From positions 1 to 64,000 of the forward strand of contig CAZCSO010000003.1 of the NCBI GenBank assembly GCA_964501315.1: 64,000 nt of DNA, in the 5' to 3' direction. Positions 1-9,132 of the stretch are shown here, one piece after another. Both the position numbers and the translations under genes were made by a program. Position 1 is the first letter of the stretch, and every line of letters starts with the position of its first letter. Origin of the DNA: UBA5603 sp964501315. Its GTDB lineage: Bacteria > Bacillota_I > Bacilli_A > Izemoplasmatales > Hujiaoplasmataceae. The notes beneath the pieces were generated by a model. The model ran no database searches. It was given only the letters and a program-made list of their open reading frames with translations, and was not told the origin of the DNA.

Positions 1-55
1 GTTCTCAAAATACAAAAAAGTACCCCATTTCTAGGATACTTTGTCTACAGTCTGA

Positions 56-88
56 CCGTTTCTCCAAACTGGAAAAACGGTTTTTTTT
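56..88 (+). terminator. Rho-independent terminator of a gene left of the window
   Basis: A 10-bp stem (CCGTTTCTCC with GGAAAAACGG, one mismatch) with a 5-base loop is followed by eight T residues. The T run lies on the plus strand, so it ends a plus-strand transcript entering from outside the window; it also lies against the 3' end of convergent hflX. Confidence 0.8.
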
Positions 89-1328
89 ATTGTACAAGAA
101 GATGATACTTATTTAAATAATAGTCTGATACTTCCACATCGACATGAATGCCGTCAGGTTGATAATCGGTTTGTTTGATGTGGGCATTTTCTCTCAAAAT
201 GCCATAAACTTGACCTTGATCATACGGAATAATCATGGTTACATGGTGCATTTTATGATAAAGCGTCTGATCAATCAGCGCCATCAAGAGATCCATATTC
301 ATGCCGGTAACTGCAGAAATTTTGATTTGCGGATGATAATCGTTAATCGTATCGTTTTGAATTAAATCCATTTTGTTAAAGACGTAGATGACGGGCACAT
401 CAACGACCCCAATTTCAGCCAAAACCGTTTCAACCACTTCAATTTGATGCGAGTAATTAAGATTTGAGGCATCAACTACGTGCAGAATTAACGATGCTTC
501 CTTGATTTCTTCTAAGGTTGATTTAAAAGCTTCAACCAAATGATGAGGCAATTTGGAGATGAAACCGACTGTATCCGTTAAAAGGAACTCGTGGTTGTTG
601 GGAAGAACAATGTGTCTGGTTGCGGTTTCAAGGGTAGCGAATAGCATGTTTTTCTCAAACACATATTTTTCTTTGTTCTGGGTAGAATATTCGAGTAGTT
701 TGTTTAAAAGCGTGGATTTCCCGGCATTGGTATAACCGGTCAATGCGACGGTAAATACGTCGTCTTTTTTTCGTTTTTCACGTTGAACTCGACGAATGGT
801 AACCAGTTCCTTTAATTCTGTTTTCAATCGATGAATGTTGTTGCGAAGAAGACGTCGGTCCAATTCAAGTTTGGTTTCACCCGGTCCTTTTGACCCAGTT
901 CCGCTTTTTTGTCGGGACAACGAAGAATACATTCCCACAACCCGTGGTAGTAAGTATTCACATTGAGCCAATTCGACTTGAAGCATGGCTTCTTTGGTTT
1001 TGGCACGACGAGCAAAAATATCCAATATCAGAATGGTGCGATCAATGACTTTGCATTCCAAAGCTTTTTCAAGATTACGAATGTGCGAGGGAGATAGTTC
1101 ATCGTCAAAAATAACCAAATCGGCGTCATGCGTCGTGATGGCTTGCTTGATTTCTTCGACTTTTCCGCTGCCAACATAAAAATTGGGTGTCGGGGCATCC
1201 AATGTTTGTGTGATGGTATCCAACACCTCGACGTCACAAGCAGTAGCCAAATTCGCTAATTCTAGCATGGATTCTTCGAAATGAAGGGTTTCTTTTGTTT
1301 GTAAACCGATTAATAGTGCTTTTTCCAT
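87..1328 (-). CDS. hflX: Ribosome-associated GTPase HflX
   Basis: HflX is a translational GTPase that binds the 50S subunit and splits stalled or heat-damaged ribosomes in the cytoplasm. The N-terminal HflX domain has the typical glycine-rich nucleotide-binding-like segment (FYVGSGKVEEI near residue 57) and a basic coiled region (SRQKSGTGSKGPGETKLE) that precedes the G domain. The G motifs are visible: GYTNAGKST near residue 200, DTVGFI near 257 and NKMD near 321. The frame is open from a GTG at 1340, but the ATG at 1328 gives the usual N terminus (MEKALLIG) and has a GGTGAG just upstream, so I prefer it. It is monocistronic here, divergent from yfhO and convergent with whatever precedes the window. 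Confidence 0.95.
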   Translation of the reverse strand: MEKALLIGLQTKETLHFEESMLELANLATACDVEVLDTITQTLDAPTPNFYVGSGKVEEIKQAITTHDADLVIFDDELSPSHIRNLEKALECKVIDRTILILDIFARRAKTKEAMLQVELAQCEYLLPRVVGMYSSLSRQKSGTGSKGPGETKLELDRRLLRNNIHRLKTELKELVTIRRVQREKRKKDDVFTVALTGYTNAGKSTLLNKLLEYSTQNKEKYVFEKNMLFATLETATRHIVLPNNHEFLLTDTVGFISKLPHHLVEAFKSTLEEIKEASLILHVVDASNLNYSHQIEVVETVLAEIGVVDVPVIYVFNKMDLIQNDTINDYHPQIKISAVTGMNMDLLMALIDQTLYHKMHHVTMIIPYDQGQVYGILRENAHIKQTDYQPDGIHVDVEVSDYYLNKYHLLVQ

Positions 1329-1417
1329 AATCTCACCCACTCTTAATTATATCGTAACTTTGCGTTTTTTCAGTTCTTTTTCTATTTTGATTTATGTAGA
1401 TATTATTCGGTTTATTA

Positions 1418-1426
1418 TGGTATAAT
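1418..1426 (+). promoter_or_regulatory. Extended -10 promoter of the yfhO operon
   Basis: TGG-TATAAT (TATAAT at 1421-1426) lies 37 bases before the yfhO start. No good -35 box is seen 16-18 bases upstream, consistent with an extended -10 promoter. Confidence 0.65.
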
Positions 1427-1462
1427 AAACTGAGTCATTTTTTGATTATTTGAGGGCGATTT

Positions 1463-4400
1463 ATGAAAAAAACACTAGCAAGATTTAAAACATGGTGCCA
1501 TCTTCAATCCGAAAGGTTTCAAGCGTTTATTGCGGATTGTTTCCAATCTAAGAAGAAAACATTTATTTTTTTAGGACTTTTTGTCTTTACGGTTTTGTTT
1601 TTTATCGAAGTTGGAATCATCTTAATCAACAATAGTTTTTATACCAACTTTTCCGATGATATCCTTCAATATTATACCATTGCTGTTGATTATGTTGCAC
1701 AAATAAAAGCAGGAACGGTTTCCTTTTTTAATCTGAATAATTATTTCGGCGCTTCGCTCTATTCGGATATCTACTATTTGCCAATTGATATCTTTACCGG
1801 CATTACGTTTATACTCAGTTATGTTATGCCGACGGAGTTGGCATATTCAATAACAGAGTTAATCAAGATTTGGGCTGGGGTCATGATTTTTGCTTATTAC
1901 TTGCACCTCAATCACATGAAACCGAGAACCATTTTTTGGATGGGAATCATCTATTTCATCAGCGGTGGTTCGGTTAGTTTCATGGCGTTTCCGGCTTTTT
2001 TATCACTTGCATTTTATTTGCCGTTGGGATTGGTTGTCATTCACTGGTTCATGAATGGAAAGAAATGGGTGGTTCCGCTTTATGTTTTGGCGTTGATTTT
2101 TTATGATTTTTATTTGGGTTATTCGGCTATCGCATTTGTTTCAATCATGTATTTGGTAGAATCTGCAAAACGTGGGCCCTTTAACTTTTTTAAATATTTG
2201 AAAGATGGATTTATCTTTTTATGTTTGATTCTTTTGGGAGTGATGATGTCTACCGTCATACTTTACCCGAGCATTCTGTTCATTTTGGAGCAAACCTATC
2301 GCCCTGAGAATACGTTCAACGGTTGGGTTGTTCCTATCTTTGGACACGAAGTCAAATTGTTTCAACCGACGATTTACATTCGGATATTTGCGAAAATATT
2401 CGTTGAACAAAAACCGATTGGGTTTTATGGATTTGAGAACCATTATGGACTCGAACATTTCTCTCTTTTCATCAGCGTTGTCGGATTTGTCTACATGAGT
2501 TACATCTTTTTCATGAAGGACAAAATAGCTCGTATTTACAAGGTGACGATACTAGCAGGGATTATCATGATGATTTTCCCGATTTTCTCGTATGTCTTTT
2601 CAGGAACGACGGATGTTCCGTATACGCGTTGGATCAACATGCTTCCGCTCGTTGAAATCATGATTTTAGCTCATGTTTTTGACCGTTATGGATTTGAAGA
2701 AGTCAAAATGAAATGGCTCACGATTCCAATTGTTGGGTTACTGGGGATTTTAGGATACACCATCTATTATTACATTATTAAACTCAGCGAAGACGTCAAA
2801 TATTCATCTCGGGACGTTATGACCGCCGATACTGCTTTGATGGGTGTTGCGGGGGTCTTTTTGATATTGATTTTAGTTTTTGGTTGGTTGAAAAAACACA
2901 AGTGGATCAAACGCATTTTTTGGTTGGAATTCATTATCGCAATTGTGTACATCTATACCGGACCGTTTTCAATTCGTAATAAGATTAACACATTCGCTGA
3001 AATGGATCGAATCAGTGAGTTCTTACAAGACAATTTGACACAAGATGAGTTTTACCGTGTCTTCGTCGATTTTCAAAGCTTTGATGTCGAAGATATTAAT
3101 TTCAATCGCATGACGCCGTTTGCGACCAACACTGAAATATTCCATTCCTGGACTGATAAGGAAACCAACGACATCAGTTGGTTGCTTTATGGCGCAAATG
3201 AATATCAAAGCAAGAAGAGGATGAACAATCAATCGATTTATTTGAACCATTTCTTGGGATATCGTTACCTATTGGTTGCCCCTGAACAAGGCGAGATGTT
3301 ACCAGAAGATTATTATACATTGATTAGCCAAACCGATCAGTATGCGCTGTTTGAAATCAACAACTCCGAGTCGTTCCAAGTCTACGAATCGTCCATGAGT
3401 TACACTCGTTTCTTTTCCATGAGTGAAGCATCGAAAGAAAAAATCCTTTTGATGGCGGTTTTAATTGATCAAGAACGTTATCCAGCACTCGATGTTGAAT
3501 TGGCCTATCAAACCTCGCCATTATCCCAAAGTTATAAAAGCGCAAGCGCCTATTCATCACTTCTTTATTCTGATGCGGACTTGGTGGAAAGAACTGGTGT
3601 CATCGATGCGGAAACACAAAAAGAATTTTATCGATTTACAACTGATGATTTAGCGATTGGATTCGAATCTGGAGCAGCCTACATTCGCACCCGACATGGG
3701 GTTGATGCGCTGACCAGCGAAGACTACGGCGAAGTATTTATGGAATTTTCCGATGGATCACTTAGAGCCTGCGAAATCATTGATGACGAAGAATCGAAAC
3801 ATCAAGTTAAATGTGAATTTTGGATGGAACCGCAAGCCATCTATTTCGAGAAGAATGCATCCATCGATGAAACAAACGTTACCGAAATGCGATTGGAGAG
3901 AGCCATTGAAGGAGCGGCTTATCTCGTTTATCCGTTAACCAATATGCCCGAGCAAGGATTGATTTCCATGAAGATGGGGTCCTTGACGATAGAACGTTCC
4001 TTTGTGGTCGATGCCGAAGGAAATCAAACAGAATGCATGACGACACAGTGTTATTTATCCTCTCAACCCGTTCGTATCTATGTGTATAAAACGGGAGACA
4101 TGTATTCGACCAGCGATCTTTTCTCGCTTAAATTCCAATATTTAGCCGATGATCTCAGTTTTTATGAAGAAAATGCAGTCTCAAAAATCTCAGATAATCA
4201 GCAATTATCGATAAATAATGGTAAAATTGAATTGAGTTATACACGGACAAGCGATACGGCATACGATCAAATCGTCATGATTCCGGTCGCATACTCTGAA
4301 GAATGGGTTATTACATCAGAAACATACTATGAAACCCTATCGGTTTCGGGAGGGTTCTTAGGAATCATTATTCCCAACGGTGAAAACGAAATCCACGTTA

Positions 4401-4585
4401 CCATGGAATTTCAACCAGCAGGTTTGATCGACGGATTAAAAACGTCCGTAGCAGGATTTCTCATATACGCCGTCATTTTCTTACCCGTTCTTTTAGATCA
4501 CTACAAAAAGCGTCTACAACGAAAACTTTTAAAACCGGAGGAGATTACGCATGAAGACCTTGACCATCATCGTTCCAGCTTATAA
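1463..4585 (+). CDS. yfhO: YfhO-family multi-spanning membrane protein, putative GT-C glycosyltransferase
   Basis: This 1040-residue protein has about a dozen predicted membrane helices in residues 30-510, a long soluble extracytoplasmic region (about 510-985), and a final helix near 990-1010 followed by a basic tail. Length, architecture and the early acidic loop (NFSDDILQYY, then FNLNNYFGASLYSDIYYLPID) match the YfhO family. In Bacillus subtilis YfhO is thought to be the extracytoplasmic GT-C enzyme that transfers a sugar from undecaprenyl phosphate onto lipoteichoic acid, working with CsbB and GtcA. Homologues of both partners follow directly: the next gene overlaps this one by 35 bases, so they are co-translated. 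The acceptor cannot be read from the sequence. If the organism lacks a wall, a glycolipid or surface protein is likelier than teichoic acid. Confidence 0.85.
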   Translation: MKKTLARFKTWCHLQSERFQAFIADCFQSKKKTFIFLGLFVFTVLFFIEVGIILINNSFYTNFSDDILQYYTIAVDYVAQIKAGTVSFFNLNNYFGASLYSDIYYLPIDIFTGITFILSYVMPTELAYSITELIKIWAGVMIFAYYLHLNHMKPRTIFWMGIIYFISGGSVSFMAFPAFLSLAFYLPLGLVVIHWFMNGKKWVVPLYVLALIFYDFYLGYSAIAFVSIMYLVESAKRGPFNFFKYLKDGFIFLCLILLGVMMSTVILYPSILFILEQTYRPENTFNGWVVPIFGHEVKLFQPTIYIRIFAKIFVEQKPIGFYGFENHYGLEHFSLFISVVGFVYMSYIFFMKDKIARIYKVTILAGIIMMIFPIFSYVFSGTTDVPYTRWINMLPLVEIMILAHVFDRYGFEEVKMKWLTIPIVGLLGILGYTIYYYIIKLSEDVKYSSRDVMTADTALMGVAGVFLILILVFGWLKKHKWIKRIFWLEFIIAIVYIYTGPFSIRNKINTFAEMDRISEFLQDNLTQDEFYRVFVDFQSFDVEDINFNRMTPFATNTEIFHSWTDKETNDISWLLYGANEYQSKKRMNNQSIYLNHFLGYRYLLVAPEQGEMLPEDYYTLISQTDQYALFEINNSESFQVYESSMSYTRFFSMSEASKEKILLMAVLIDQERYPALDVELAYQTSPLSQSYKSASAYSSLLYSDADLVERTGVIDAETQKEFYRFTTDDLAIGFESGAAYIRTRHGVDALTSEDYGEVFMEFSDGSLRACEIIDDEESKHQVKCEFWMEPQAIYFEKNASIDETNVTEMRLERAIEGAAYLVYPLTNMPEQGLISMKMGSLTIERSFVVDAEGNQTECMTTQCYLSSQPVRIYVYKTGDMYSTSDLFSLKFQYLADDLSFYEENAVSKISDNQQLSINNGKIELSYTRTSDTAYDQIVMIPVAYSEEWVITSETYYETLSVSGGFLGIIIPNGENEIHVTMEFQPAGLIDGLKTSVAGFLIYAVIFLPVLLDHYKKRLQRKLLKPEEITHEDLDHHRSSL

Positions 4586-5477
4586 CGAGGAGAAGAATGT
4601 TCGACCATTCTACGAGGAAACCTTACCGTATCTAAATCATCCCAATTACAATTATCGAATCTTGTATGTCAACGACGGATCAAAAGACCATACACTCGAT
4701 GAAATGAAAAAACTGGCTCAAATGGACAAACGTGTTGGTTATATCAGTTTGTCTCGTAATTTTGGTAAGGAATCCGCCATGCATGCCGGGTTGGTTCATT
4801 CGCGTAACAGCGACGCCGTTCTTTTCATCGATTGTGATTTGCAACAACCGCCGTTTTTGATACCAGAAATGATCAAAGCGTACGAAGAAGGGTATAAAAT
4901 TGTTTATACCAAAGGGAGAAGTCGCAAAGGAGAACCGAAATTGCGGACATTTTTTGCGAACCTTTATTATCGCTTTTACAATTCGTATACCGAACAACCA
5001 CTTGATAATGGGGCAAAAGACTTTCAACTTTTGGACAAACAGGTGGTTGAGGCGTACTTAAGCATCAAAGATAATTATCGATTCATGAAAGGGATCTTCT
5101 CATGGGTTGGCTATTCACGTAAATGTTTGGAATATGATTTTATTCCAAGACGTTATGGAAAGAGCACCTGGAGCTTTAAATCACTGTTTAAATACGGATT
5201 CAATGGTATGAATCAGTTTTCGAATATTTTAATGGTGTTACCGTTTTTGGGATTTATCGTCGGTTTGTTACTGACGGTTGGAACTATTTTATTAGCCGTA
5301 TTCGATGTGTTCAATACCGCTGAATGGATTTTATCATTACAACTCAATGCACTTTGGTTTTTAGTATCGTTACTGTCATATGGAGTTTTCTATTTGTTGT
5401 ATGGATTGAAACGACAAGTATTGAATCGACCCATTTACTTGATTGATGAGGTTTCAAATGATTTCACTGATAACTAA
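4551..5477 (+). CDS. csbB: GtrB/CsbB-type family 2 polyprenyl-phosphate glycosyltransferase
   Basis: A 308-residue GT2 enzyme: catalytic domain at residues 1-230 (TIIVPAYNEEKNV, YVNDGSKDHT, and FIDCDLQQPP with the metal-binding DxD near 93-95), then two membrane helices at about 235-258 and 270-298. This is the layout of GtrB, CsbB and YkcC proteins, which load a sugar from a nucleotide donor onto undecaprenyl phosphate on the inner face of the membrane. The start has GGAGGAG nine bases upstream and lies inside the end of yfhO. The GtrA flippase follows with overlap, completing a three-component glycosylation module. Which sugar is used cannot be read from the sequence. Confidence 0.88.
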   Translation: MKTLTIIVPAYNEEKNVRPFYEETLPYLNHPNYNYRILYVNDGSKDHTLDEMKKLAQMDKRVGYISLSRNFGKESAMHAGLVHSRNSDAVLFIDCDLQQPPFLIPEMIKAYEEGYKIVYTKGRSRKGEPKLRTFFANLYYRFYNSYTEQPLDNGAKDFQLLDKQVVEAYLSIKDNYRFMKGIFSWVGYSRKCLEYDFIPRRYGKSTWSFKSLFKYGFNGMNQFSNILMVLPFLGFIVGLLLTVGTILLAVFDVFNTAEWILSLQLNALWFLVSLLSYGVFYLLYGLKRQVLNRPIYLIDEVSNDFTDN

Positions 5478-5943
5478 ACTATGGCTTTTTGTTAAAACAA
5501 AATTTCTAACCAAAAAATTCTTACTATTCGGTATTATCGGAGTTGTCAACACGGGAATTCACATGGCGGTTTATTGGGTTATGTTCAATCCATTCGCAGT
5601 GGGACCGTTTTTCTCAAATACCGTTGCCTTTATCGTCGCATCGATCTTTTCTTATTTTGCGAATGCATTGTTAACCTTTAAACCGAAACACAAGTCGTCG
5701 ATGCAGTTTACAGCGGTGATGGCGGTGTTCTTAATTCGATTGATTGTCAGCGGATTACTAACAACAGGGTTTGATTTCATCATTCAAAATTGGATTGGCA
5801 TCGACTACGCGGTTCATAATTGGACGACCATCATTGCACCATTCTTTGCATCAGCTTTATTGATTCCGATTGCGTATTTTGCACTAGAGTTTGTGTTTAA
5901 AGCAACCGATATCTCTAAAGAAGAAACACAAGAAACCAAATAA
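5458..5943 (+). CDS. gtcA: GtrA-family lipid-linked sugar flippase
   Basis: A small four-helix membrane protein with the family signature near the first helix (KFLLFGIIGVVNTGIHMAVYWVMF) and SYFANALLTFKP after the second. GtrA/GtcA proteins are believed to flip the polyprenyl-phosphate sugar made by the GtrB-type enzyme to the outer face. The frame is open from a TTG at 5443 and an ATG at 5446, but the ATG at 5458 has GAGG seven bases upstream and gives a normal N terminus (MISLITKLW). It overlaps the preceding glycosyltransferase gene by 20 bases. It is the last gene of the glycosylation module; cdaA follows after 37 bases and may be co-transcribed. Confidence 0.88.
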   Translation: MISLITKLWLFVKTKFLTKKFLLFGIIGVVNTGIHMAVYWVMFNPFAVGPFFSNTVAFIVASIFSYFANALLTFKPKHKSSMQFTAVMAVFLIRLIVSGLLTTGFDFIIQNWIGIDYAVHNWTTIIAPFFASALLIPIAYFALEFVFKATDISKEETQETK

Positions 5944-5980
5944 TACATCAACGTTTATACGTGATTGAGGGGGATAATCG

Positions 5981-6727
5981 ATGAAAAATTTTGAGTATCT
6001 AACAGTAGTAACCTATCTGTATGCCATCTTTTTACTGGTTCTAAGAACCAAGGTCAGTCATAAGGCGATTCGATTATTCAAGTTGATATTAATCGCTCTT
6101 TTTGGTTTTACCATCTACTATTTCTTTGATTCTCAAAGCGCCGATATCCCGTTAGTCATTCGATTAGCAGGCGTTTTACCCTTGTTATACGTATTAGTGA
6201 TGACGTACATCAACGAACTCAACACCATCATTAAAAAATTAAGTTTAACCCCTAAACGGAAAACTAGGGCAACGAAAACCAACAACGATTTGGCGAACAA
6301 ACTCATATCCACAATCGAATTTTTGTCGAATCGAAAAATTGGTGCCTTGATTACCATTGAACGAGAAATGAAATTAACTGCTTATATCAATAAGGCAATG
6401 GCGATTGATGCACCCGTATCCAGTGAATTATTGGCTTCAATCTTTATTCCGACTACGCCCTTGCACGACGGCGCCGTTATCATTCGAGATAATACCATCG
6501 TTTGTGCAAAAGCGTATTATCCTTCGACCGAACGCCCTGATTTGCCATTGCATTTTGGGACGCGTCATCGCGCCGCCATTGGCATTAGTGAACAAACGGA
6601 TGCGTTGACAATTGTCGTATCGGAAGAAACTGGAAATGTGAGCATCACCATTAATCGACAAATCGATTATAACGTCAGCAAAGAAACGCTAAATCTTTAT
6701 TTTGAAAAGTACTTAAAACTTCGTTAA
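5981..6727 (+). CDS. cdaA: Membrane diadenylate cyclase CdaA (c-di-AMP synthase)
   Basis: This enzyme condenses two ATP to c-di-AMP, the second messenger controlling potassium uptake and osmotic balance in Bacillota. Three N-terminal membrane helices (about residues 6-23, 30-48 and 57-77) are followed by a linker and a DAC domain. Key motifs are intact: DGA near residue 163 (TPLHDGAVII) and RHR near 195 (GTRHRAAIG). The length of 248 is slightly short of the usual ~270. The usual cdaA partners ybbR (cdaR) and glmM do not follow. Instead the next genes are an unusual flavoprotein fusion and a PAS plus degenerate GGDEF protein. GAGGGGGATAA before the ATG is a strong ribosome binding site. Confidence 0.92.
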   Translation: MKNFEYLTVVTYLYAIFLLVLRTKVSHKAIRLFKLILIALFGFTIYYFFDSQSADIPLVIRLAGVLPLLYVLVMTYINELNTIIKKLSLTPKRKTRATKTNNDLANKLISTIEFLSNRKIGALITIEREMKLTAYINKAMAIDAPVSSELLASIFIPTTPLHDGAVIIRDNTIVCAKAYYPSTERPDLPLHFGTRHRAAIGISEQTDALTIVVSEETGNVSITINRQIDYNVSKETLNLYFEKYLKLR

Positions 6728-6764
6728 TCATCATTTCATCGTTGAATCGTAAGGAGGTGATCGA

Positions 6765-9113
6765 ATGGAACATATCGATGTTGCCATCGTAGGCCAAGAT
6801 ATTACGGCATTGGTTACGGCATTGTTTTTGGCACGTAAAATGAGAAAGGTTGTCGTATTTCCAAACGATAATTCATCTTCTGCGCGCGATGTTAAGGATT
6901 TTTATGATCATCAAAAATCCAAATTTTCATTTAAAGATCGATATCGTGAAACCGTTCCAGGCCTAGAGCAATCCGGGCTGTTATTTCACTACCTTAAATC
7001 CTGTGGGATGGAAAATGAACTACGTTGGATTGAAGCCGAAAAAGATGTCATGGTTCGACTCGATGGGAGCATTGCGCACAGAAGTCATACTTACGAAGAG
7101 TACATCATTTATCTGATTCGGTATTTTCCAAAACAAAAAGACCGAATTCGCCGTTTTTTTAATGATATGTCGCGTCTTTATACAAACTATTGTGAGCAAC
7201 AAAACCGTCTCATCACCAACGAAGGTCATACGATTTCTTCCTTGATGATTGAATGGGGAGATTATAGTCTAAGAGGGTTGCTCGAGAAGTATTTCACCGA
7301 CTCAGAGCTAATTGACGATATCATCAATCATTCGGGTGTAGCCGGTCTTGATGGCGAACGCTGCTCGAGTTATGATTTCTTTATGAGGTTTATATCGGGA
7401 TTATTCTCGAACAACTATTATATAATGCACTCATTATCCGACATCAAACAACGACTGATCACAAAAATACAAACCATCAATCGACAATTCATTCAATCTT
7501 CCAAGATTGTTTCAGTGACGATGGATGATGATCAATCGATTAAAACCGTGGTTGATGAATCCGGGGTTGAATACGAAACGAAGTACGTTTTGTTTTCAGA
7601 ATCCATCAATCCGTTGTTTGATCGGTACTTTTCCAATCAAACCGAAAAATTGAATGATTTAAAACGCTATTTTCCGGATATCACGCAACCGATGTGCAAA
7701 CGGAATGTTTATATCGGCGTTTCAGAAAAGCCAACACAAATCGGATTGGACGCAATGAATTATGTTTTTGATCACGCGAATGTTGATGGCGTAACCTTGA
7801 CAAAACTAATCAATGAAAAGCGATTTGATTCAACGGTATCTTCTCGAGATACGGGAGCGTATATTTTAGAGATTGTTTATCCTCAAGGAACCAAAATTCA
7901 AAAAGATAAAATTGTTGAGCGACTTTATGACTACTTCCCGAGGTTAAGAAAAGCTGAATGTGTCATTGAATGGGGACGCGAAACGTCCTACCAAGCGATG
8001 CTTTCTGAAGAAGCGGTTCGAAAGAATCTACCGATTGAAAATCAAATCGACCTTGAATCGATGGAGCGCTACCAAATCACAAGTAATGCCTATCTGATTG
8101 GTGATTGGATGCGTCCGGAAGCGGGACTATTTGGCTGTTTCCAAGCAGGAATTATTCACGGAGACCGGATTGAAGAGTATCTCTATTATGGCGAAGATGA
8201 CGATGAGTTTTTCTATCTTTCAAACGATGAAATCATGATGATGATTCGTCAAAATTATGGTCATAAGTTGTTAGGTAAGATGGAAAAACACATTAATTTC
8301 CATATTGGTAAAAGCGATTATTTCATTCGCACGAAATACAAGAATATATCTTTACACCGCGGAGCGTATCCACAACCGGATATCTCACTATTCTCGACGA
8401 ACGATCAATTAGCTTCGTTGGTGCTTCATAAAGCGTCCTTTGAATCGGTATTAAAAAGCGGCGGACTCAAGTATCAGGGTAAAGAGACGGAATTGTACGA
8501 CGTTGTTGAAGCTTTGAAATTAGACGATCTTAGAAATGATGAAGTTATTTATCAACCCAAAACAAAAATCTATTTTCTCGGTGTGAAGTTTTTATTCGTC
8601 TATTTGTCGATTTGGGCTTTGGTATCGTTATTATCTAATTTTCTGAATCTTCTATGGTTGATGCCAATCGCGCTTCTATTGACCGCGGGAGTTACGTATG
8701 CTAAATACATGACGTATCGTGAAATCAATGGGTTTGAGTTCGTCATCAACGGGTTACTACTGGTATTTTCAATCACTGCTTTGTTCTGGCCGAAATTTAA
8801 CCAATTAAGAAGTGATGATTTGTTTTTGGGAATTATGGCGTTCATATTCTTTGTATCTTGGTTGATAAATCGACCCATCGTCCATGATTTCCACCATTAT
8901 GATTTTAAACAAGACTATGGCCAATCGCGACTCTTCAAGGTTATTAACAATGGATTGACGTTGGTTTGGTCGCTTATTTTCGTCTCCATATTGGTTTTTA
9001 CGTATGTGACAACCGAGCGATACGTTACCGCTTTGTATAATTTATTTTTCTTAGGAATTTTTCTGACGTATTTTTATCCGGTTATGTATGTTAAGACCAA
9101 CATCAAGAGTTGA
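6765..9113 (+). CDS. FAD-dependent phytoene-desaturase-like protein fused to an SCP2-like domain and six membrane helices
   Basis: Not a family I can name. Three parts can be seen. Residues 1 to about 470 resemble CrtI/amine-oxidase flavoproteins: an N-terminal Rossmann strand-turn-helix (VAIVGQDITALVTALFLARK) and the typical C-terminal FAD-binding segment (YLIGDWMRPEAGLFGCFQAG). The N-terminal motif is degenerate: GQDITA replaces GxGxxG. Residues about 500-590 (DISLFSTNDQLASLVL, then SGGLKYQGKETEL) follow the pattern of a sterol-carrier-protein-2 lipid-binding fold. Residues about 604-776 hold six predicted membrane helices. A membrane-anchored redox enzyme on a lipid or polyprenoid is a reasonable inference, helped by ispD and ispF downstream, but no substrate can be read. 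GGAGGTG lies before the ATG. Confidence 0.65.
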   Translation: MEHIDVAIVGQDITALVTALFLARKMRKVVVFPNDNSSSARDVKDFYDHQKSKFSFKDRYRETVPGLEQSGLLFHYLKSCGMENELRWIEAEKDVMVRLDGSIAHRSHTYEEYIIYLIRYFPKQKDRIRRFFNDMSRLYTNYCEQQNRLITNEGHTISSLMIEWGDYSLRGLLEKYFTDSELIDDIINHSGVAGLDGERCSSYDFFMRFISGLFSNNYYIMHSLSDIKQRLITKIQTINRQFIQSSKIVSVTMDDDQSIKTVVDESGVEYETKYVLFSESINPLFDRYFSNQTEKLNDLKRYFPDITQPMCKRNVYIGVSEKPTQIGLDAMNYVFDHANVDGVTLTKLINEKRFDSTVSSRDTGAYILEIVYPQGTKIQKDKIVERLYDYFPRLRKAECVIEWGRETSYQAMLSEEAVRKNLPIENQIDLESMERYQITSNAYLIGDWMRPEAGLFGCFQAGIIHGDRIEEYLYYGEDDDEFFYLSNDEIMMMIRQNYGHKLLGKMEKHINFHIGKSDYFIRTKYKNISLHRGAYPQPDISLFSTNDQLASLVLHKASFESVLKSGGLKYQGKETELYDVVEALKLDDLRNDEVIYQPKTKIYFLGVKFLFVYLSIWALVSLLSNFLNLLWLMPIALLLTAGVTYAKYMTYREINGFEFVINGLLLVFSITALFWPKFNQLRSDDLFLGIMAFIFFVSWLINRPIVHDFHHYDFKQDYGQSRLFKVINNGLTLVWSLIFVSILVFTYVTTERYVTALYNLFFLGIFLTYFYPVMYVKTNIKS

Positions 9114-9132
9114 GCAAAAGGAGTGAGAAGAA

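Noticed and set aside
4680..5027. 115-codon open frame on the minus strand inside the glycosyltransferase gene
   Set aside because: It lies entirely antisense to a gene with clear catalytic motifs, has no ribosome binding site and resembles nothing.
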